Shown: in pieces, positions 33,861 through 43,062 of the stretch
Numbering within the stretch: the first letter of the stretch is position 1
Layout: each line of letters starts with the position of its first letter
From: Ruoffia tabacinasalis
Lineage (GTDB): Bacteria; Bacillota; Bacilli; Lactobacillales; Aerococcaceae
DNA length: 50,182 nucleotides
Assembly: GCF_005864045.1 (NCBI RefSeq)
Contig: NZ_VBSP01000016.1
Location: 1 to 50,182 of the forward strand
Direction of reading: 5' to 3'
The notes under the pieces: generated by a model
The model's input: only the letters and a program-made list of their open reading frames with translations
What the model was told of the DNA's origin: nothing
The model's database searches: none
Made by a program: the position numbers and the translations under genes

Positions 33861-34532
33861 TTATGCTGCTTCCTTTCTGACCATTAAAAGGCCATCGCCA
33901 AGTGGAACAAGTGTTGAACGGTTTGATTTATCATTTAATATAGTATCAAACAATTCATTTAATTTACGATGAATTTTTCTAACGCGTTTTGGAATTTCTG
34001 CTTCATCATCTAATACTGTGCCACCTTGAAATACATCGTCAATAATTAATACGCCACCTTGACGAAGTAGACGCATACATTCAGGATAAAATTCGATATA
34101 TTTCGCTTTGGCACTATCCATAAAGATTAAATCATATGAACCTTCTAAGGTCGGTAAGACATCCGCTGCGTCCCCTTCAATTAAAGTAATGCGATCTTCT
34201 AGACCCAACTTTTTAAAGTTTTCTTTGGCACGTTCATACATTTTTTCATAGCGGTCAATGGTCGTTAAATGCCCATCTGCTTGTAAATGCTGTGCCATTA
34301 AACTTGCTGAGAAGCCGATGGCTGTTCCGATTTCTAGAACTTGACTTGGTTGCATGGTTGCAGTAAAGAAATCAAGAAACTTCGCTGTTTCGTGCGGTAC
34401 AATCGGAATGCCTAATTCATTCGCATAAGCTTCAATCTCACCAAGTCCTCCCTCAAAGTCAAGTTGGCCTTCACGCATAAAGTCAACAACTTTTTGCATC
34501 ACGATTGGGCGGTGCATCATTTCGTTTAACAT
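33861..34532 (-). CDS. O-methyltransferase, TrmR-like
   Basis: 223 residues, class I SAM-dependent methyltransferase of family 3. It shows the SAM motif LEIGTAIGFSASLMAQHL, the acidic TIDRYEK and the metal/substrate DLIFMDSAKAKY followed by IIDDVF. Close homologues in Bacillus (YrrM/TrmR) methylate 5-hydroxyuridine in tRNA wobble positions; the same role is likely but not certain. It is coupled to the HAD gene downstream. Confidence 0.88.
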   Translation of the reverse strand: MLNEMMHRPIVMQKVVDFMREGQLDFEGGLGEIEAYANELGIPIVPHETAKFLDFFTATMQPSQVLEIGTAIGFSASLMAQHLQADGHLTTIDRYEKMYERAKENFKKLGLEDRITLIEGDAADVLPTLEGSYDLIFMDSAKAKYIEFYPECMRLLRQGGVLIIDDVFQGGTVLDDEAEIPKRVRKIHRKLNELFDTILNDKSNRSTLVPLGDGLLMVRKEAA

Positions 34533-34562
34533 GTTATTACTCCTCTATTCAATATTCTCCAG

Positions 34563-34629
34563 AAAAAAACGAACTTTGGCGCTTGATCAGTCCTAGCTGG
34601 CCGACTCAAAGAGTACCGAAAGTTCGTTA
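34563..34629 (-). terminator. Long terminator after the CNNM gene
   Basis: ACGAACTTTC pairs with GAAAGTTCGT-like arms about 40 nt apart, with the minus strand ending in TTTTTTTCT. The long loop is not otherwise structured. Confidence 0.75.
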
Positions 34630-34640
34630 GACATACTTGA

Positions 34641-36050
34641 TTATTGGTCACTCTCTACAGAGTCTAAGTCCAATAATTCTTCTACTGTTATATCACTCGC
34701 ATCTGCAGTGACGTCATGGTATAAGTTATAATCACTCGAAATTTTGTGATCGTCATCATATTCCACGTGGATTCCACGAATTCGACCGTTATCAATATGA
34801 CTTGTCGTAATCACATAATCACTTGCTCTTAGAACAATTCGCTCGTCATCGTCTGGCACATAGCCTAGATGATAAATAATCAGACCAGCAATTGTATCTA
34901 CTTCATCATTTTCTAATTCAACATCAAAATACTGATTAAATTTATCAATTGGTAAAATACCATTCACATAATAATTGTTATCATCGATTTTACGTATGTC
35001 ACCTGCTGTTGAGATATCTGTCTCATCTTCGATATCCCCAACAATCTCTTCTAACACGTCTTCTAATGTAACAATCCCTTCAACCCCACCATACTCATCT
35101 CGCAGTATAGCCAAGTGAGTTTCTTCACGTCGGAATTCAACTAATAAATCATCAACAAAGACTGTGGATGGTACAAATAGTGGCTCACTTGATATATCAA
35201 GAATATCAATATTATCAAAACCAACTGTTCGTGCGTGTTTCAATAAATTCTTCATATGAACAACACCCACAACATTATCTTTTTCACCTTCATAGATAGG
35301 AATTCGTGAGTAAGGTGTATCTAGCAACGCTTCAATATTCTCATCGTAGTCATCTTCAATATCAACCATGATTGTATCCGTACGTGGCACCATGATTTCT
35401 CTAGCCATCTTATCATCTAAAGATAGAACACCTTGAAGCATTGAAAATTCAGCTAAATCAATAGAACCTTCTTTTCGACTTTCAGCCATTAACACTTTCA
35501 TCTCATCACGAGTGAATTTTTCATCATTCTCCGAGAAATCAAGAGGTGTTAGTCGCTGTAATAATCCAGTTGAAGCTGATAATAATGCAATAAAGGGACG
35601 GAAAATTTTCTGAATCGTTCCAATAATACCACTTGTACCCATGGCGATTTTTTCTGGCATTTGTAATGCCACTTGTTTTGGAAACAATTCACCGAACACT
35701 AAAGTAATATATGACAAAATTAACGTAACGACAACAATCGCAACTGTTACTGCTCCAGGAAATGTCGGTAGCAAAGCTGAGAATCTGTCAGCAAATGAAG
35801 TCGCTGCAGAGGCACTGGATAAGAATCCCGCTAAAGTGATCGCAACTTGAATAGTTGCTAAGAAATCATCAGAATTCTCTAATAATTCCAAAACCCTTTG
35901 AGCTTTCTTATTACCTTCTTCTGCTAATGCTTTCATTTTTGACTGGTTGACTGATACGAAGGCAATTTCACTTGCTGCGAAAAACGCGTTAATTGCCGTC
36001 AAGACTATAATTACTATGACTTGTGTCCACAAGGACCCCGAGGAACCCAT
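34641..36050 (-). CDS. CNNM/CorC family transporter (TlyC-like)
   Basis: 469 residues. The N-terminal DUF21/CNNM membrane domain (about 1-190, including helix VTVAIVVVTLILSYITLVFG and the FGELFPKQVALQ motif) is followed by a CBS pair (about 215-340, with MVPRTDTIMVD and DEYGGVEGIVTLEDVLEEIV) and a C-terminal CorC_HlyC domain (about 355-440). These proteins are linked to Mg2+ or other cation efflux; the old name hemolysin is misleading. AAAGGAGAG precedes the ATG. It has its own terminator. Confidence 0.92.
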   Translation of the reverse strand: MGSSGSLWTQVIVIIVLTAINAFFAASEIAFVSVNQSKMKALAEEGNKKAQRVLELLENSDDFLATIQVAITLAGFLSSASAATSFADRFSALLPTFPGAVTVAIVVVTLILSYITLVFGELFPKQVALQMPEKIAMGTSGIIGTIQKIFRPFIALLSASTGLLQRLTPLDFSENDEKFTRDEMKVLMAESRKEGSIDLAEFSMLQGVLSLDDKMAREIMVPRTDTIMVDIEDDYDENIEALLDTPYSRIPIYEGEKDNVVGVVHMKNLLKHARTVGFDNIDILDISSEPLFVPSTVFVDDLLVEFRREETHLAILRDEYGGVEGIVTLEDVLEEIVGDIEDETDISTAGDIRKIDDNNYYVNGILPIDKFNQYFDVELENDEVDTIAGLIIYHLGYVPDDDERIVLRASDYVITTSHIDNGRIRGIHVEYDDDHKISSDYNLYHDVTADASDITVEELLDLDSVESDQ

Positions 36051-36464
36051 TATTTTCTCTCCTTTTAATAATTCAATTTTTTTCTTTACTTATAAATATA
36101 AGAAAAAAACGAACAAATTGCAAGAAATAAACGATGAATTTATCCTGTCTTTCCCCCCTTTTTTTATGTAAGCAATTTTTATCAAGTTTAACCTTCATCT
36201 TCTTGTAAAATCAGTGTTCTTTTCTATTTTTTCCTGAATGAAATATGAATGATTTTTAACATATTTCTATTGCATAATAATTCTAATAAAAACTAGATAA
36301 TTTTATGCATATATGTTAATATTATATGTTGTGCTAATGAGAAACGCAGATTTAACATTAATTTAATATTAAAAAACAATTAGAAATCTTTGCATTCTGA
36401 ATCACATTTTGCTAATATGAATCTATCAAACTACAGTGAATTTTACTACAAGGAGTTTCGCTTT
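36051..36464. other. AT-rich divergent promoter region
   Basis: A gap between the divergent CNNM and CBS-protein genes. It is rich in TATAAT-like stretches (around 36300-36335) that could serve either gene. I see no RNA gene or clear hairpin. Confidence 0.4.
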
Positions 36465-37097
36465 ATGATAAAAAACCTCGTGCATCATAAAGACAATATT
36501 GTGACGATTAATGAAACAATGAATTGTCTCGACGCGATCGAAATTTTAGAGCAGCATTCTTTAAGAAATGCGCCGGTCGTCGATGCTACTAATACATTAT
36601 ACCGCGGTAATATTTACCGTTATCATATTTATAAATACAAATTTCATCACCCAGATGCTGATCTTGCGCAAGTAAAAGTGACTCAATTTCTTAAAAACAC
36701 GACGCGAGTTGTTCACGAGAATGATACCTTTTACCAATTAATTTTTGAGATTCGTGATTTACCTTTTATTGCCGTATTAGATAAGGAAAATGTCTTTACA
36801 GGAGTCATCCAACACGATGTTATGATTAATTACTTAGCTCAAGCTTGGGTCGCAGACAAGTCAGGTTACGTTCTTGCTATTCAAACACGTGGGGAAAAAG
36901 GCGAGCTGAAAAAGTTAGCTCGACTTGTGAATCGTAAGGCAGATATTCAATCTGCCGTTACCTTTGAGAAAACGACCTATGATACGTCCACTTACTTAAT
37001 GGTAACGCTACCAGAGTACTTGGATGTATCGTCAGTCCGTGCACTAGTTAATGACTTGACTCGCCGCAAATACGATGTCAATGTGGTTACGTTGTAG
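36465..37097 (+). CDS. CBS-domain protein (CbpB-like, cyclic di-AMP binding candidate)
   Basis: 210 residues. Two CBS motifs (about 10-60 and 75-135; NETMNCLDAIEILEQHSLRN, DLPFIAVLDKENVFTGVIQH) are followed by an ACT-like C-terminal domain (about 140-210). Firmicute proteins of this layout include CbpB, which binds cyclic di-AMP and links it to the stringent response. ATG 36465 follows AAGGAG; an in-frame ATG-lacking extension to 36390 is rejected. It is the only plus-strand gene between ktrA and the 46-kb VOC genes. Confidence 0.78.
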   Translation: MIKNLVHHKDNIVTINETMNCLDAIEILEQHSLRNAPVVDATNTLYRGNIYRYHIYKYKFHHPDADLAQVKVTQFLKNTTRVVHENDTFYQLIFEIRDLPFIAVLDKENVFTGVIQHDVMINYLAQAWVADKSGYVLAIQTRGEKGELKKLARLVNRKADIQSAVTFEKTTYDTSTYLMVTLPEYLDVSSVRALVNDLTRRKYDVNVVTL

Positions 37098-37160
37098 GAT
37101 AGTGAAAATTTGAGAGAGCACTTGAGTTAGGTGGCTGTGCTGTTTGGCACGATTTTCGGC

Positions 37161-37286
37161 AACTCAAGACAAATGGATTAGCCGTTCGATTCTAATTGCA
37201 CCAACTCAAGACAAATGAGTTTTCCGTTCGACTCTAGTTGCACGAACTCAAGTCAAATGGATCCCCCATTTGGCTCTAGTTCCACC
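37161..37286. repeat. Three tandem 42-nt repeats, variant sequence
   Basis: Units start at 37161, 37203 and 37245 with a 42-nt period. Each begins AACTCAAGWCAAATG and ends CTAGTTSCAC or a close variant. CAAATGG and CCATTTG can pair in the third unit. They are related to the units at 26 kb but differ in the middle and 3' part. Confidence 0.85.
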
Positions 37287-37311
37287 CCAACTCATTCACT
37301 CATCACAAATT

Positions 37312-37353
37312 AAAAAGTGTCCAAAAATCTTCTCAGATTTTTGGACACTTTTT
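37312..37353. terminator. Bidirectional terminator
   Basis: AAAAAGTGTCCAAAAATCT pairs perfectly with AGATTTTTGGACACTTTTT. It separates the CBS gene from the convergent MBL hydrolase. Confidence 0.92.
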
Positions 37354-37374
37354 GCTTACGCATATTTAATTGTT

Positions 37375-38007
37375 CTAAGCTTTAAAGCCTTGTAAGAAAG
37401 GATTCGATTGGATTTCTTGTGACACAGTCGTTGGTCCACCATGCCCTGGGAACAAGACAAAGTCTCCAGGTAAAGTTAAGATATCACGGGCAATTCCAAC
37501 TAATAACGTTTGTAAATCGCCACCAGGTGTATCTGTTCGACCAATCGAGCCGTTAAATACAGTGTCGCCACAAATCACAAAGCCATCTTCTTTGAATGTG
37601 TACACGACATGTCCGGGACTATGACCTGGAATCAACGCAATGTCAAAGGTAAATGATCCGACTGTATATTCTCCAAGTTCTGACCATAGATGATCCGCTG
37701 GACGGTTCACTACAACTGTACTTGGTTGCATATTACGGTTCGGAGTTTGGAATGTCTCCGATTCAATTTCGTGGACATATACTTCAATACCGAATTCGTC
37801 TCGCACTGAATCCACTGCTAAGACATGGTCAAAATGTGTATGAGTAATCAGAATCGCTTCGGGCTCCCAACCATTTTCCTTTATCCAAGCGATAATACGG
37901 TCTGCATCATCACCTGGATCAATAACCAATGCTTTGTTGACTTCATTATAGACGACATACGTATTTTCCTGAATTTGACCGACAACTAATTTTGCTACTT
38001 TTAACAT
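37375..38007 (-). CDS. MBL-fold hydrolase (YqgX/glyoxalase II-like)
   Basis: 210 residues. The metal-binding motif is LITHTHFDHV, followed by PGHSPGHVVY, CGDTVFNGSIGR and FPGHGGPTT, the full set for glyoxalase II-type enzymes. It probably hydrolyses a glutathione-independent thioester or a bacillithiol-like conjugate; substrate unknown. It lies 21 nt downstream of alr on the same strand and probably ends the acpS-alr operon. AGGAGGC precedes the ATG. Confidence 0.9.
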   Translation of the reverse strand: MLKVAKLVVGQIQENTYVVYNEVNKALVIDPGDDADRIIAWIKENGWEPEAILITHTHFDHVLAVDSVRDEFGIEVYVHEIESETFQTPNRNMQPSTVVVNRPADHLWSELGEYTVGSFTFDIALIPGHSPGHVVYTFKEDGFVICGDTVFNGSIGRTDTPGGDLQTLLVGIARDILTLPGDFVLFPGHGGPTTVSQEIQSNPFLQGFKA

Positions 38008-38028
38008 AATTTTGCCTCCTAGAAAATT

Positions 38029-39183
38029 TTAATAAGAATCGTCTAAATAAACTCTTGTCACTCGAGGACCGATAGACGTTAGGATTTCATAACCAATCGT
38101 TCCAACTTCTTTTGCGATTGTTGACGCATGGTTTGTCCCTTTATAATCCGTTCCGATCAAAGTAACGTTTGTTCCAATAGGATATTCACGTGGTAAGCGA
38201 ATCATTAATTGATCCATATTAATTGTCCCAACAATTGGGCAAGCATGGCCGTCAACATTTAAAGAAATCCCTTTATAGTGACGTAACCAACCATCCGCAT
38301 AACCAATTGGAATTGTTCCAATCCACTCATCTTCACTTGCTTCATACGTAGCGCCATAGCTTACTTTAGAGCCTTTCTCTACTTTCTTCACATAGATTAA
38401 TTCTGACACTAATTGTAAAGCTGGGCGCAATTCTTTAGTGATTGGATTATCTAAATCATCTTTAGGATCAATACCGTACATCGCAATCCCTAAACGCACA
38501 ATATCGGTTGGATAATTCAAATGCCACATACCCATACCAGAGTTCGCTATATGACGCACTTTAACTTCTTCGGGAATGGCCTCAGTTAATTCCACCCACT
38601 TATTATATTGCTCTTCAATATATTCTTCTGGTCCACCACCGGCTGTTGAGAAGTGGGTAAAGACACCTTCCCAATTTGTCCAAGGATAGGCTTTAATGCC
38701 AGCTTTAAATGCTTCAATTTCCTCAACAGAGCGCAATCCAATCCGTCCCATACCTGTATCTAAAGCCAGATGGAACGTTAATTTAGATAGATTTAATAAA
38801 CCAAGTTGGTTTGTCTCTTCTAATTGCTCATAAGCCAGTTTGAAGAAATCTAAATGACTCACAGTAATGGTCAAATTATAATGTAAAATTTCTGCGATAC
38901 CACGCGGATCTGTTAGGCCTAATATAAGAATGGGCACTTGTGAGAATCCTTGGCTACGTAATTCAATACCTTCATCAACTGTCGCAACAGCTAATCCAGT
39001 TGCTCCAGCCTGAAGTGCTGCTCGAGCTATTGGCACAGCTCCGTGTCCGTAACCATTAGCTTTGACAGTGGCATAAATTTGTTGATTGTCTTTTAACTGA
39101 CTTTCAACTAATTGAATATTGTGGCGAATCGCAGTTAAATCGACGATTGCTTGTGTGGGTCTATGGTCGCTATAATCTATCAT
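38029..39183 (-). CDS. alr: Alanine racemase
   Basis: 384 residues, PLP-dependent fold III. PLP lysine is Lys41 in ATVKANGYGHGAV, and the second catalytic Tyr lies in KVSYGATYEA. It makes D-alanine for peptidoglycan and teichoic acid; Ddl, encoded 5 kb away, uses the product. The start overlaps the acpS stop by one base (TAATG). The acpS-alr pairing is conserved in Firmicutes. Confidence 0.97.
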   Translation of the reverse strand: MIDYSDHRPTQAIVDLTAIRHNIQLVESQLKDNQQIYATVKANGYGHGAVPIARAALQAGATGLAVATVDEGIELRSQGFSQVPILILGLTDPRGIAEILHYNLTITVSHLDFFKLAYEQLEETNQLGLLNLSKLTFHLALDTGMGRIGLRSVEEIEAFKAGIKAYPWTNWEGVFTHFSTAGGGPEEYIEEQYNKWVELTEAIPEEVKVRHIANSGMGMWHLNYPTDIVRLGIAMYGIDPKDDLDNPITKELRPALQLVSELIYVKKVEKGSKVSYGATYEASEDEWIGTIPIGYADGWLRHYKGISLNVDGHACPIVGTINMDQLMIRLPREYPIGTNVTLIGTDYKGTNHASTIAKEVGTIGYEILTSIGPRVTRVYLDDSY

Positions 39184-39593
39184 TAATTTATCTCCTTCTT
39201 ATTAGAAAAATACTCTTTTAATCTGTCTCTTAATGTATGTTCATCCAATTCAACAATCACGGTTGCTGTCGCATGAAAGCGTGAATGACTGATGGAAACT
39301 TTCGCTTCTGGGTGAGTAAAGGGTGCGTTCGTAATCACCGGCACACCGCGTTCGTCAGGCAATATGGTAATATCAGTGAACTTTAATTTACTCCCTACAC
39401 CCGTTCCTAACGCTTTTCCATAGGCTTCTTTAGCACTAAATCGTCCCGCTAAAAAGCTGGCTTGCCTGACTTGCGAGTAATTATTGTAGATTTCCAACTC
39501 AAGTTCCGTCAGAATCTTTGCCGCAAAACGAGGCTGTCGCACCGAAGCTTCTACAATGCGTTCTATTTCTATTATATCTGTCCCTAATTGCAT
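39183..39593 (-). CDS. acpS: Holo-[acyl-carrier-protein] synthase
   Basis: 136 residues. It moves 4'-phosphopantetheine from CoA to apo-ACP. Signature LGTDIIEIERI carries the metal Asp, and GRFSAKEAYGKALGTG the metal Glu. VSISHSRFHATATV is the third conserved block. It is translationally coupled to alr. Confidence 0.96.
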   Translation of the reverse strand: MQLGTDIIEIERIVEASVRQPRFAAKILTELELEIYNNYSQVRQASFLAGRFSAKEAYGKALGTGVGSKLKFTDITILPDERGVPVITNAPFTHPEAKVSISHSRFHATATVIVELDEHTLRDRLKEYFSNKKEIN

Positions 39594-39636
39594 TCTAGTT
39601 CTCCCTTTGGAATTTATATATTTATCTCATTATACA

Positions 39637-39670
39637 TTAAAAGCCGTATGAACATAGTGTCATACGGCTT
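39637..39670 (-). terminator. Terminator of cshA
   Basis: AAGCCGTATGA pairs perfectly with TCATACGGCTT, followed by TTAAT on the minus strand. Confidence 0.82.
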
Positions 39671-39852
39671 CTGCAGCAAAATGCGTTAGCTTCCGCCATT
39701 GCTTTACTTATATTATTTATATATGTATTTTTTGGTTAAAAGTCAGCTTTTACTATATTAGAAAAGCTGAATAAAAGGATAAACTGTGTTTAGTTTATTC
39801 CGTTAAAATGAATTTGGTGCTTTTTTAACAAACATTTCATAGAATGTGCTAA

Positions 39853-41364
39853 TTAGTCGTTTTTGGACTTGATTTTAAAGTTTTTGCTTTTACGATCAGA
39901 ATTATTTCCTTGTTGTTTCCCTTTGTTACCTTGTTTGCCTTTGTAACCTTGTTTTCCACGGTTGTTTCCACCACGGTCATTACGGTTGTTACTACGGCGT
40001 CTGTTGTATTTTTTGTTGTTTTTAGATTTCTTTCCACCAGCATTTGGTAATGGTCTTTGTGGAGAAATAACAACCTCAACATCGTTATTTTCTGATAAAA
40101 CTTCTTTTAATAAAGCCGAAACTAAATCATTTGCTTCGTAGTGCGCTAATAACATTTTCGCAGTGTTGCGGTGTTTGTTTGCTTCACTCGATTCTAAAAT
40201 CTCATTAATTTGGTCAACTAATTGTTGAACTTGTCCGTGCTCTACTTCTTCTGATGTTGGCGGGCTTAATGGTTTCATTTGTTTACGAGTTAAGTTCTCG
40301 ATTGTTTTTAAGTAAGACATTTCGTTGTGTGTAACGAATGATAATGACATGCCATCTTTACCAGCTCGTCCTGTACGTCCGATACGGTGAACGTAACTTT
40401 CTGGGTCTTGTGGAATATCATAGTTATAAACGTGTGTCACACCTGAGATATCTAAACCACGAGCTGCAACGTCAGTTGCCACTAAGATTTCAATGCGTCC
40501 TTGACGGAATTCGTTAATTACGCTTGAACGTTTTTGTTGTGTTACGTCACCGTGAATTAATTCTGAGTTGTAACCACGTAATGTTAAACCGCGTCCTACT
40601 TCATCAACACGTTTTTTTGTACGACAGAAGATGATGGCTTGCTCTGGATTTTGTACGTCCATGAAGCGTGTTAAGACATCGAATTTTTCGTTGTCTTTTA
40701 ATTTAACAAAGTATTGTTCAATTAAATCAGCTGTCATTTCTTTCGCTTCAATCTTCACGTGAATTGCGTCAGTTAAGAATTGCTCTCCTAATTTTTTAAT
40801 TGCAGCTGGCATTGTTGCTGAGAATAATAATGTTTGACGTGTTGCAGGAGTTTTTTCGATAATCGATTTAATATCATCGATGAATCCCATATTTAACATC
40901 TCATCTGCTTCGTCTAAGATGACTGTCTCGATGTCTTTTAAGTTTAAGACACGACGGTTAATTAAATCTAGAACACGTCCTGGTGTCCCAACGATGATTT
41001 GTGGGTGATTACGTTTGATACGTTCGATTTGTTTTTGAATGGATGTTCCACCGTATACAGTGAATACGCGTGCGCGAACATCTTTTCCTAAGCGGAAAAT
41101 TTCTTCTTGAACTTGGATTGCAAGTTCACGAGTTGGTGCAATAACAATTCCTTGAATTCCTTTATTATTATTGTGGATTTTATTCAACATTGGAAGACCA
41201 AATGCAGCTGTTTTACCAGTACCAGTTTGAGCTTGACCAATAACGTCGCGTCCTTCTAGTGCATGTGGGATTGCTTGTTGTTGAATAGGTGTTGGTTCCT
41301 CGAACCCCATATCATCTAAAGTATGGATTAGTTCGGGTTTTAAATTAAATTCATTAAATTTCAC
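39853..41364 (-). CDS. cshA: DEAD-box RNA helicase CshA
   Basis: 503 residues. All helicase motifs are present: Q motif (FEEPTPIQQQAIP), I AQTGTGKT, II LDEADEML, III SATMP, V ATDVAARGLDI and VI HRIGRTGRAG. A basic, Gly/Asn/Lys-rich C-terminal tail (about 440-503, NNKKYNRRRSNNRNDRGGNN) binds RNA. It takes part in mRNA turnover and ribosome assembly and is often cold-induced. A terminator-like hairpin separates it from murF. Confidence 0.95.
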   Translation of the reverse strand: MKFNEFNLKPELIHTLDDMGFEEPTPIQQQAIPHALEGRDVIGQAQTGTGKTAAFGLPMLNKIHNNNKGIQGIVIAPTRELAIQVQEEIFRLGKDVRARVFTVYGGTSIQKQIERIKRNHPQIIVGTPGRVLDLINRRVLNLKDIETVILDEADEMLNMGFIDDIKSIIEKTPATRQTLLFSATMPAAIKKLGEQFLTDAIHVKIEAKEMTADLIEQYFVKLKDNEKFDVLTRFMDVQNPEQAIIFCRTKKRVDEVGRGLTLRGYNSELIHGDVTQQKRSSVINEFRQGRIEILVATDVAARGLDISGVTHVYNYDIPQDPESYVHRIGRTGRAGKDGMSLSFVTHNEMSYLKTIENLTRKQMKPLSPPTSEEVEHGQVQQLVDQINEILESSEANKHRNTAKMLLAHYEANDLVSALLKEVLSENNDVEVVISPQRPLPNAGGKKSKNNKKYNRRRSNNRNDRGGNNRGKQGYKGKQGNKGKQQGNNSDRKSKNFKIKSKND

Positions 41365-41414
41365 TAAGGTATTACCTCTTTCTGTTTTGCCTGTTTGTTA
41401 TATGTTTGTTTAAA

Positions 41415-41474
41415 AAGAAAAAACGCCTAGACACAACTCAGTATCAAGCAATGGGCATGTGTCATTAGGCGATG
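41415..41474 (-). terminator. Terminator of murF
   Basis: CGCCTA-TGACACA pairs with TGTGTC-TAGGCG around a 25-nt loop, followed by TTTTTTCTTTTT on the minus strand. Confidence 0.88.
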
Positions 41475-41541
41475 CTATGTAAATTTTCACTTTAACCTTT
41501 GTTAGTGTAACATGTTAATCCTTACGTCACAACTATTTTGT

Positions 41542-42948
41542 TTATGATTGCGTTTCCTTACTTGTTAAGTGTGTCACGATTTTTAATAAATCAACGCCGA
41601 AACTTGATTTAACTAAGACCATATCCTCTGAAGTAACCGTATTTTCAAGTTGTTCAATGAGTATTTGATGGCTTTCTGGTTCATAGATGAGATGTGTGTC
41701 ATCATAAACTTCTTTTAATTCTTCGTATAAATATTGCATTTGCTCACCAAACAAGTAAACGACATCGATATTTTGCAGGTCAATATCTTTCGCAATCTCA
41801 CGGTGGAATTGTTCACTGTGAGGACCTAATTCGCGAATATCTCCTAGGACAGCAATTTTACGACCGTTCTGTTTTGTTTGAAGTGTTGAATAAGCTTGTA
41901 ATACTGCTCGCATCGATGTTGGGCTCGCATTATAGGCGTCATTTAATAGTTGAGCGCCATTCTTCATCTCTAGCCATTCTAAACGGTTCGCCGTTAATTT
42001 AAACTGAGACAATTGGAAGATCGCTTGCTCAATTGGAACATTAATGCTTTTAGCAATACTTAAAGCAATTAAGGCGTTTGATACGTTATACGCTCCCATA
42101 ACCGGAATCATACATAGAACATTTTCGTCTAAGTTTGTTTTAAAGTAAGTTTTACTTTGTTCTTCAATTAATTCTTTCGCATAAACATCACTGGTCTCGT
42201 CAAAGCCGATACTTAGCGTATCAATGGATTTATTTAATTCTGGCATCTCACTTTGTATTAAAGGCTCGTCACCTGGATAAATAAATAGACCAGATTCTTT
42301 TAAGCCAGATAAAATTTCTAATTTGGCTTGAGCAATTCCTGCACGTGATCCTAAGAACTCTAAATGACTTTCGCCAATCAACGTGATGACTGCAATATCC
42401 GGTTGGGCAATTTCACTCAAAGCTTTAATTTCTCCGAAACCACTCATACCCATTTCACACACTACAACTTCAGTTGTTTCTGGCATTTGCAGTAACGTAT
42501 AAGGTAAACCAATCTCATTATTATAGTTCCCTTGAGTTTTATGCACTTGGTATTTTGCCATGAGCGCGTTGGCTGTCATATCTTTGGTCGTTGTCTTTCC
42601 GTTACTTCCTGTAATTCCAATCACGATTGGGTCTAGAATGTCACGGTAGTATTTCGCTAAGGCTTGCATCGCTTCTAAAGTATCGTCTACAAAGATGCAG
42701 GTAATCTGTTCCGAAGGAGCCTCAGCTTGGTCTTTAGACCAAAAAGTTGCGATAGCACCATTCTCAATCGCTTTTTGGATATAGTCATGGCCGTCTGTCT
42801 TTCCACTAGTTAGCGGAACGAATAAGCTTCCTGAAGTTATTTGGCGGGAATCGAATTCTACGTTATTAATTTCAATGTCTCTATTTTCTGCGGTGTAGTC
42901 AATCGCATGTACTGCTTTAACTACATCCATTAATTTAATACTCTTCAT
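41542..42948 (-). CDS. murF: UDP-MurNAc-tripeptide D-alanyl-D-alanine ligase
   Basis: 468 residues. It adds D-Ala-D-Ala to the UDP-MurNAc tripeptide. The N-terminal substrate domain is followed by the ATP P-loop GITGSNGKTTTKDM (about 115-128), the central domain with TQGNYNNEIGLPYTLL, and LLNDAYNASPTSMRAVLQA in the C-terminal part. It lies just downstream of ddl, which makes its dipeptide substrate. Confidence 0.97.
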   Translation of the reverse strand: MKSIKLMDVVKAVHAIDYTAENRDIEINNVEFDSRQITSGSLFVPLTSGKTDGHDYIQKAIENGAIATFWSKDQAEAPSEQITCIFVDDTLEAMQALAKYYRDILDPIVIGITGSNGKTTTKDMTANALMAKYQVHKTQGNYNNEIGLPYTLLQMPETTEVVVCEMGMSGFGEIKALSEIAQPDIAVITLIGESHLEFLGSRAGIAQAKLEILSGLKESGLFIYPGDEPLIQSEMPELNKSIDTLSIGFDETSDVYAKELIEEQSKTYFKTNLDENVLCMIPVMGAYNVSNALIALSIAKSINVPIEQAIFQLSQFKLTANRLEWLEMKNGAQLLNDAYNASPTSMRAVLQAYSTLQTKQNGRKIAVLGDIRELGPHSEQFHREIAKDIDLQNIDVVYLFGEQMQYLYEELKEVYDDTHLIYEPESHQILIEQLENTVTSEDMVLVKSSFGVDLLKIVTHLTSKETQS

Positions 42949-43015
42949 GTTTCACCTACCACACATTTCTCGTTATTTATCATATCTAGTTAAATATATC
43001 ATATTTTGTCCAAAA

Positions 43016-43059
43016 TAAAATACGAATCACTATTGCAAAGCAAAATAATGATTCGTATT
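43016..43059 (-). terminator. Terminator of ddl
   Basis: AATACGAATCA pairs with TGATTCGTATT, with TTTATTTTG after it on the minus strand. Confidence 0.82.
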
Positions 43060-43062
43060 CGA

